A stretch of 25,119 nt of DNA from Candidatus Thalassarchaeaceae archaeon (GTDB lineage: Archaea > Thermoplasmatota > Poseidoniia > Poseidoniales > Thalassarchaeaceae), in contig JASLNR010000018.1 in the NCBI GenBank assembly GCA_030745885.1, positions 1 to 25,119 on the forward strand. The letters run 5' to 3'. Position 1 is the first letter of the stretch, and each line of letters opens with the position of its first letter. Shown here piece after piece: positions 23,606-25,119 of this stretch. The notes under the pieces are model-generated. The model was given only the letters and a program-made list of their open reading frames with translations. It did not search any database and was not told the DNA's origin. The translations under genes were made by a program, and so were the position numbers.

Positions 23606-24568
23606 ATGGATGTTGTCGTTCTGGCAGGAGGATTCGGAACGAGGCTTCGGCCTTGGACATATAACGTTCCCAAGCCCCTGCTCCCGATCCTCGACAAGTC
23701 GATGATCGAGCATGTGGTGGCCGTGCTACCTGAGTCTCTGGTCGACCGCGTCCTGATTGCCGCTGGTTTCGGTATAGAACAGATGCGCGAGTACTTCTCG
23801 ACGCTGAGCCTGCCTTACGAGATGGTCATCGTGGAGGAGACGGAGCCTCTCGGTACTGGGGGCGCCATAGCGAACTGCAAGGACCATCTCTCCGGCGGGA
23901 CCTTCTGCGTAATCAACAGCGACCTGATCACGAGCCTCAGAGTCGAGGAGATGTTAGATCTGCACACCGCGAACGGGGGGATTGCAACCATATCCCTCTG
24001 GGAGGTGGAGGATCCCTCGAGGTTTGGGGTTGCTGACTTCGACCCCGAGGAGGATAAGATTAGGCGCTTCCAGGAGAAGCCGCCAAGGGAGGAGGCCTAC
24101 TCGAACCTCATCAATGCCGGGACCTACATCCTAGAGCCTGATATCTTCAAGCTAATGCCTGACGGAGCACATAGCATCGAGCGGGACGTCTACGAGGACC
24201 TCGCGGAGATCGGCGGCCTCAACGGATTCCCGTTCGAGGGCTGGTTCGTCGATGCCGGCACCCCTGCCTCCTACATCGAAGCAGCGCAGGTCTGCATCAC
24301 CAACGGGCGCTTCAGCAGCGGGGCGGTCGTGGGCGACTCGTGGTTCGGCGATGGCTCCAGCAACGCCGGTGATGTACGCAGGAGTGCTGTCGGTGCGGGT
24401 GCGGAGATAGGTGAAGGAGCGGCGGTCCGCGACTCCGTTATCCTCGAGGGTGCTAGGGTCGGCTCGGGATGTCGGGTCGAGGGATGTCTGATTGGAATGG
24501 GCGCTAGAATCGGTGATGATCAGGAATTGTCCGGCGAAATAGTGAACCATGTTCTAGGAATAGCCTGA
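23606..24568 (+). CDS. Sugar-phosphate nucleotidyltransferase with left-handed beta-helix tail
   Basis: The 320-residue enzyme makes an NDP-sugar from a sugar 1-phosphate. The N-terminal catalytic domain shows LAGGFGTRLRPWTYNVPKP at 6-24, EPLGTGGAI near 81-89, INSDLI near 101-106 with the metal Asp, and FQEKP near 153. From about residue 230 the sequence becomes hexapeptide-like (VGAGAEIGEGAAVRDSVILEGARVGSG in overlapping segments), a left-handed beta-helix as in mannose-1-phosphate guanylyltransferase and glucose-1-phosphate thymidylyltransferase relatives. Sugar and base cannot be decided. The ATG at 23606 gives the usual family start; an ATG at 23582 adds eight residues. It probably supplies surface glycans. 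The helicase gene starts nine bases after the stop. Confidence 0.9.
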   Translation: MDVVVLAGGFGTRLRPWTYNVPKPLLPILDKSMIEHVVAVLPESLVDRVLIAAGFGIEQMREYFSTLSLPYEMVIVEETEPLGTGGAIANCKDHLSGGTFCVINSDLITSLRVEEMLDLHTANGGIATISLWEVEDPSRFGVADFDPEEDKIRRFQEKPPREEAYSNLINAGTYILEPDIFKLMPDGAHSIERDVYEDLAEIGGLNGFPFEGWFVDAGTPASYIEAAQVCITNGRFSSGAVVGDSWFGDGSSNAGDVRRSAVGAGAEIGEGAAVRDSVILEGARVGSGCRVEGCLIGMGARIGDDQELSGEIVNHVLGIA

Positions 24569-24577
24569 GTCGGTGCA

Positions 24578-25119
24578 ATGGGTGCGGACTTCGGAAAAAT
24601 AGGCTTCTCGGGGGCCCTCAGGCCCTCACAGGTGGCGTCATCGAGCATCATTGAGAGGGAGCTCGAGTCCGAATCGAAGGAGTTGCTGATAGTAGCGCCA
24701 CCCGGCTCGGGCAAGACCGTCCTTGGCCTCTACGTCTGGTCGGACCTAGTCAGGCTGCCTACGCTGGTCCTGAGTCCCAACTCGGCCATCCAGGCCCAGT
24801 GGATCGCACGGGCAAAGGAGCTCTTCCACCTGGACGGCCGCGAGGAGCAGATTGGCACCGACCCGAAGAATCCCGGGATACTGACCTCTCTGACCTACCA
24901 GTCGATCACCCTTCCCAAGTGGGGGGGGGAGGGTTTGGGCGATGCGGCTCTCGAGCTCTGGATCTCGAAGCTGATGACACCGAGCGAGTCCGATGGTTCG
25001 GTGGAGGCCGAGGATCGGGAGAGCGCGCTGGCTTGGATCGTCGACCTGGAGGATAAGAACCCGGACTACCACTCGGATAGGCTCGGTCACTACCGCAAAA
25101 AGGTGAGGGACGACTTCGC
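24578..25119 (+). CDS. SF2 DEAD/DEAH-type helicase, N-terminal fragment
   Basis: An open frame starts at ATG 24578, nine bases after the nucleotidyltransferase stop, and runs off the right edge, giving 180 residues of an incomplete protein. It has LRPSQVASSSIIEREL, a Q-motif-like recruitment region, then Walker A (motif I) APPGSGKT near residues 42-49, and TLVLSPNSAIQAQW near 62-75, which fits helicase motif Ia. LTSLTYQS near 109-116 fits the region following it. Motif II (DEAD/DEAH) is not reached before a stretch with negative charge and then the window end. I infer an SF2 DNA or RNA helicase of the RAD25/SSL2-like or DEAD group. The DNA, RNA or repair role is not determinable here. Confidence 0.8.
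   Translation, partial: MGADFGKIGFSGALRPSQVASSSIIERELESESKELLIVAPPGSGKTVLGLYVWSDLVRLPTLVLSPNSAIQAQWIARAKELFHLDGREEQIGTDPKNPGILTSLTYQSITLPKWGGEGLGDAALELWISKLMTPSESDGSVEAEDRESALAWIVDLEDKNPDYHSDRLGHYRKKVRDDF

Overview
The window looks like part of the chromosome of an uncultured marine planktonic archaeon, most likely a Marine Group II (Poseidoniales-type) euryarchaeote. I infer this from gene content without a database search. Archaeal hallmarks are an Orc1/Cdc6 C-terminus, ABCE1/RLI, a geranylgeranyl-reductase-family protein, archaeal-type CoaD and a GTP-dependent dephospho-CoA kinase (DUF359). They sit beside bacterial or eukaryote-like genes: classical class I aldolase, GlpX, GrpE, a Rieske oxygenase, thiolases and a lipoprotein with marine-type GC(x)D...NY repeats. 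Coding density is very high. Several starts appear to be GTG or TTG, and GGTGAT/GGAG-type Shine-Dalgarno sites are common.

Layout. 1-782 (+): the end of orc1/cdc6, then an overlapping four-helix membrane protein. 783-4799 (-): a fused CoaD-dephospho-CoA kinase and an unrecognised 869-residue protein with an N-terminal winged helix. Between those two lies a 387-base non-coding stretch with strong stem-loops. 4800-5053: a very AT-rich, dyad-rich divergent region, followed by a small winged-helix gene (+). 5307-7885 (-): moaC, glpX and class I fba. 7979-9601 (+): a 2[4Fe-4S] ferredoxin coupled to a phytoene-desaturase-like FAD oxidoreductase. 9593-10015 (-): moaE. 10193-11521 (+): a geranylgeranyl-reductase-family flavoprotein. 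11590-23506 (-): a run of ten genes on one strand, in transcription order sucC, sucD, two squalene/phytoene synthase-family genes, rli (ABCE1), grpE, a Rieske oxygenase, a NOTUM/pectinacetylesterase-like lipoprotein and two thiolases. 23606-25119 (+): a sugar-phosphate nucleotidyltransferase and the start of an SF2 helicase that runs off the window.

How the genes fit together. Central carbon metabolism is represented by aldolase and FBPase (gluconeogenesis), succinyl-CoA synthetase (TCA cycle) and thiolases (acyl-CoA turnover). Isoprenoid and lipid metabolism is represented by two head-to-head prenyl synthases, a carotenoid-desaturase-like enzyme with its own ferredoxin, and a GGR-type reductase. 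Coenzyme synthesis is represented by CoA and molybdopterin genes. There is no phage, transposon, CRISPR array, tRNA or rRNA that I can see.

The most interesting non-coding signals are the AT-rich region at 4800-5000, which contains an ORB-like dyad about 4.7 kb from orc1 and is a candidate replication origin, and the structured gap at 1915-2155. The most interesting genes are the 869-residue winged-helix protein, the ferredoxin/FAD pair lying between moaC and moaE, the CoaD-DPCK fusion and the tandem prenyl synthases.
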